Shown here piece by piece: positions 62,601 through 64,000 of a stretch of 64,000 nt of DNA. The stretch covers positions 1 through 64,000 of the forward strand of contig JAAFJN010000029.1 in assembly GCA_013298845.1 (NCBI GenBank), in the 5' to 3' direction. The notes under the pieces were generated by a model. That model was not told where the DNA came from. It made no database searches and was given only the letters and a program-made list of their open reading frames with translations. This stretch comes from Chitinophagales bacterium. Its GTDB lineage: Bacteria; Bacteroidota; Bacteroidia; Chitinophagales; Saprospiraceae. The position numbers and the translations under genes were made by a program. Each line of letters opens with the position of its first letter. Positions within the stretch are counted from its first letter, which is position 1.

Positions 62601-64000
62601 TCACCACGGGGATTGAAATCACCGTAATAGTGGCTTGGTCGGTATTGGTGCAGCCGTTTGCATCCGTGTACGTGTAGGTAATGATTTGAGTGCCCACCGA
62701 TGGATCAAAGGTATTACCAACGACTCCAACGCCGCTGAATACGCCCCCCGCCGGACTGCCCAACAAGGGTATATTCGCCGCATTTTCGCAAATATTAGCG
62801 TAAATACCCGCATCCACCGTCGGCAACGGGTTCACTGTTATTGTCACCTGGTCGGTATTCGTACAACCATTGGCATCCGTAAAAGTATAGGTGATGGTTT
62901 GGGTACCAAACGACGGGTTAAACGTTGTTCCGCTCACGCCAACGCCGCTAAAAGTGCCACCCGCAGGGCTTCCGACGAGGTTGACCAATGGGCCATTCGC
63001 GCACACGGCCGCGTACGTGCCCGCGCCCACGACGGGTAAAGGATACACCACAATGGTAATTTCCGCGCTGTTGGTGCAGCCGTTGCCATCCGTGTAGGTG
63101 TACGTGATATTTTGAGTGCCAAAAGACGGATCAAAGAAATTACCCGACACCCCGATTCCGCTAAAGGTGCCACCAGCCGGGGTTCCGGCCAAGGGCACAA
63201 ATGGCGCGTTGGCGCACACCGGATTATAAGTACCCGCGTCCACCACGGGCAAAGGTTGTACGATGATGGTAAAATTATCGCTGTTCGTGCAGCCGTTGGT
63301 GTCCGTGTAAGTGTAAGTAAGCGTTTGGGAGCCTACCGATGGATCAAAACTATTGCCCACAATTCCCGTTCCGCTAAACGTTCCACCCGCTGGACTGCCT
63401 ACCAACGGCACGTTGGGCGCATCCACGCAAACGGGAGCGTACGTACCGCCGTCCACCGTCGGCAACGGGTTCACTGTTATCGTCACCTGATCGGTATTCG
63501 TACAACCATTGGCATCCGTAAAAGTATAAGTGATGGTTTGGGTACCAACCGACGGATTAAACGTTGTTCCGCTCACGCCAACGCCGCTAAACACACCACC
63601 CGCCGGGCTTCCGACGAGGTTGACCAATGGGCCATTCGCGCACACGGGCGAGTACGTGCCCGCGTCCACCACGGTTAAAGGATACACCACAATGGTAATT
63701 TCCGCGCTGTTCGTGCAGCCGTTGCCATCCGTGTACGTGTACGTGATATTTTGAGTGCCAAAAGACGGATCAAAAAAATCGCCCGACACCCCGATTCCGC
63801 TAAACGTGCCACCCGCCGGACTGCCCGCCAAGGGCACAAATGGCGCGTTGGCGCACACCGGATTATAAGTACCCGCGTCCACCACGGGCAAAGGTTGTAC
63901 GATGATGGTAAAATTATCGCTGTTCGTGCAGCCGTTGGCATTCGTATAAGTATAAGTGAGCGTTTGGGAGCCTACCGATGGATCAAAACTATTGCCCACA
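59671..64000 (-). CDS. Giant repetitive T9SS adhesin (SprB-like), 5' end outside the window
   Basis: The 1443 visible residues (the first codon, GTG, is the V of VGNSFDPSVG, so no start is in view) hold about 17 Ig-like units of 71 residues. Each has VDAGTYxPVCAN...LxGxPAGGxFSGxGVxGNxFDPSxGTQxITYTYTDANGCTN...ITVxPLP. Near the C-terminus come two wider variants, a unit without the Cys pair, a PKD domain (SYSWQFGDGSTSNERDPVHVY), and a type A T9SS sorting domain (YVEVYPNPAPGAFNLDISL ... GVYFVHVQREINAVVLKVIVL). It is probably surface-exposed and adhesive. It is convergent with the 58237 gene. Confidence 0.92.
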   Translation of the reverse strand, partial: VGNSFDPSVGSQTLTYTYTNANGCTNSDNFTIIVQPLPVVDAGTYNPVCANAPFVPLAGSPAGGTFSGIGVSGDFFDPSFGTQNITYTYTDGNGCTNSAEITIVVYPLTVVDAGTYSPVCANGPLVNLVGSPAGGVFSGVGVSGTTFNPSVGTQTITYTFTDANGCTNTDQVTITVNPLPTVDGGTYAPVCVDAPNVPLVGSPAGGTFSGTGIVGNSFDPSVGSQTLTYTYTDTNGCTNSDNFTIIVQPLPVVDAGTYNPVCANAPFVPLAGTPAGGTFSGIGVSGNFFDPSFGTQNITYTYTDGNGCTNSAEITIVVYPLPVVGAGTYAAVCANGPLVNLVGSPAGGTFSGVGVSGTTFNPSFGTQTITYTFTDANGCTNTDQVTITVNPLPTVDAGIYANICENAANIPLLGSPAGGVFSGVGVVGNTFDPSVGTQIITYTYTDANGCTNTDQATITVISIPVVNAGTYPIVCVNAPLLSLSGTPSGGIFTGNGVVGATFNPTVGTQTITYTISTADGCVVSDQVVITVSPLPAVDASTVSTVCQDATPVALSGTPAGGIYTGVGVVNNTFDPAAGTQTITYTYTDANGCSNSDQTIITVVPPPTVEAGNYPAVCANDGNLLLSGVPSGGIFSGIGVNGNTFDPSVGTQTITYTYTDNNGCDGVAQTVITVKPVPVVEAGTYAVLCQNASPISLSGSPFGGAFSGVGVTNNTFDPSVGTQLITYTYTANGCTNTDETQILVNSLPAVFPGTYAPACIDANEIGLSGTPAGGIFSGVGVTGSLFDPSVGTQVIAYTVTDANGCTNSAQTEMVIYPLPTVDAGTYAPSCLGGNAIPLVGIPAGGVFSGIGVTGNTFDPAQGTQTILYTYSDGNGCTNTANATIEVNAALNVNFTGLNSVYCAAGPSVVLTGIPAGGLFTTTAPGGLDGTVFSPQFIPAGSYTLTYTYEDGNGCSGTTSQNVTINALPAVQMTGLDASYCVSAASAVLTGAPAGGVFSSTAPVGFSGNQLNPAAVPTGNAYTITYAYTDANGCTDSIVQPFVVSALPTVDAGSYAPICQNATPITLQGAPGGGVFSGNNVNNGIFDPSQGTQTVVYTYTDANNCTNTASAQILVNSLPVVIINGLAAQYCNNDAAVLVSGSPVGGSYTSPQVSSFVPTGTDVTFIPSSLASGTIATLNYTYQDAQGCTVSVNSQTQINAAPEPLLADTLVTCGESGTISLQPVVVGETYLWTNGATTSSITVTEETTYTVTVTAANGCSERATATIFIQSGEQFVSNLLVSGLACTGDTLHFFDISAVLVGVDSYSWQFGDGSTSNERDPVHVYTDPGIYNVTLTATSDECENLSLAKPVQIATCRTLPPGDVFDYVEVYPNPAPGAFNLDISLTEPKDVLVSLNDFNGRVLQTTVLRQQPWYQIPFQNLAPGVYFVHVQREINAVVLKVIVL
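62999..63977 (-). repeat. 639-bp higher-order repeat inside the adhesin gene
   Basis: Three-unit blocks (3 x 71 residues = 213 aa = 639 bp) recur with few changes: sequence near 63040-63340 matches 63679-63979 almost base for base (for example GGTAATTTCCGCGCTGTT at 63053 and 63692). The order A-B-C of unit types repeats, so a block duplicated as a whole and probably continues past the window edge. Confidence 0.85.

Overview
The window looks like a chromosomal piece of a Bacteroidota genome, most likely from the Saprospiria (inference). Supporting signs are promoters of the Bacteroidota type (-7 element TAnnTTTG), C-terminal type IX secretion (T9SS) sorting domains, SusC-like TonB receptor architecture, a DUF4175 giant protein, bL27 with a helix-hairpin-helix tail, and LRR-ROC-CHAT, Uma2, Rpn and XisHI proteins. 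GC content looks moderate. There is one tRNA and no rRNA, CRISPR array or recognisable transposase.

Layout. 0-5 kb: a Uma2 protein, a small hypothetical protein, and a large LRR-ROC-COR-CHAT protein (caspase-like) whose reading frame is split near its 5' end by one in-frame stop. 5-9 kb: a membrane protein, a hypothetical gene bracketed by two copies of a palindromic repeat module, and gluconokinase. 9.3-14.3 kb: nadC, a SAM methyltransferase and a very large caspase-alpha/beta-hydrolase fusion, probably one transcript. 14.5-25 kb: secreted proteins, an EamA transporter, a membrane protein/winged-helix/CreD group, DUF58, CrcB, ribosomal proteins L27 and L21, a uracil-DNA glycosylase and a glutathione peroxidase. 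25.5-33.4 kb: an Rpn nuclease, a methyltransferase, a radical SAM protein, a LolC/E-type permease, xseB, a membrane-anchored receiver-AraC regulator, an OmpR-type regulator and XisHI. 33.5-38.5 kb: a redox operon (cytochrome c-PQQ sugar dehydrogenase, two MbnP-like lipoproteins, a diheme MbnH/MauG-like peroxidase and a lipoprotein) closed by a strong terminator. 38.5-48 kb: paralogous envelope proteins, a polyferredoxin/FAD-oxidoreductase pair, a DM13 lipoprotein, tRNA-Arg, an acyltransferase, a T9SS cargo protein and housekeeping genes. 48.5-59.7 kb: DUF4175, a Uma2 gene remnant, then a phytate-use group (duplicated secreted protein, TonB receptor, beta-propeller phytase) and a cytochrome-like lipoprotein. 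59.7-64 kb: the 3' part of a giant repetitive T9SS adhesin that runs off the window.

The most unusual content is the pair of caspase-fold proteins with very different partner domains (LRR-ROC-COR and alpha/beta hydrolase) within 8 kb, the MbnP/MbnH-type operon with a PQQ enzyme, the kinase-less membrane receiver-AraC protein, and promoter -7 elements that abut start codons. Intergenic DNA is rich in short palindromic interspersed repeats. Many starts were moved downstream of the longest open frame to fit signal peptides, promoters or domain starts. All family names come from motif recognition without database searches.
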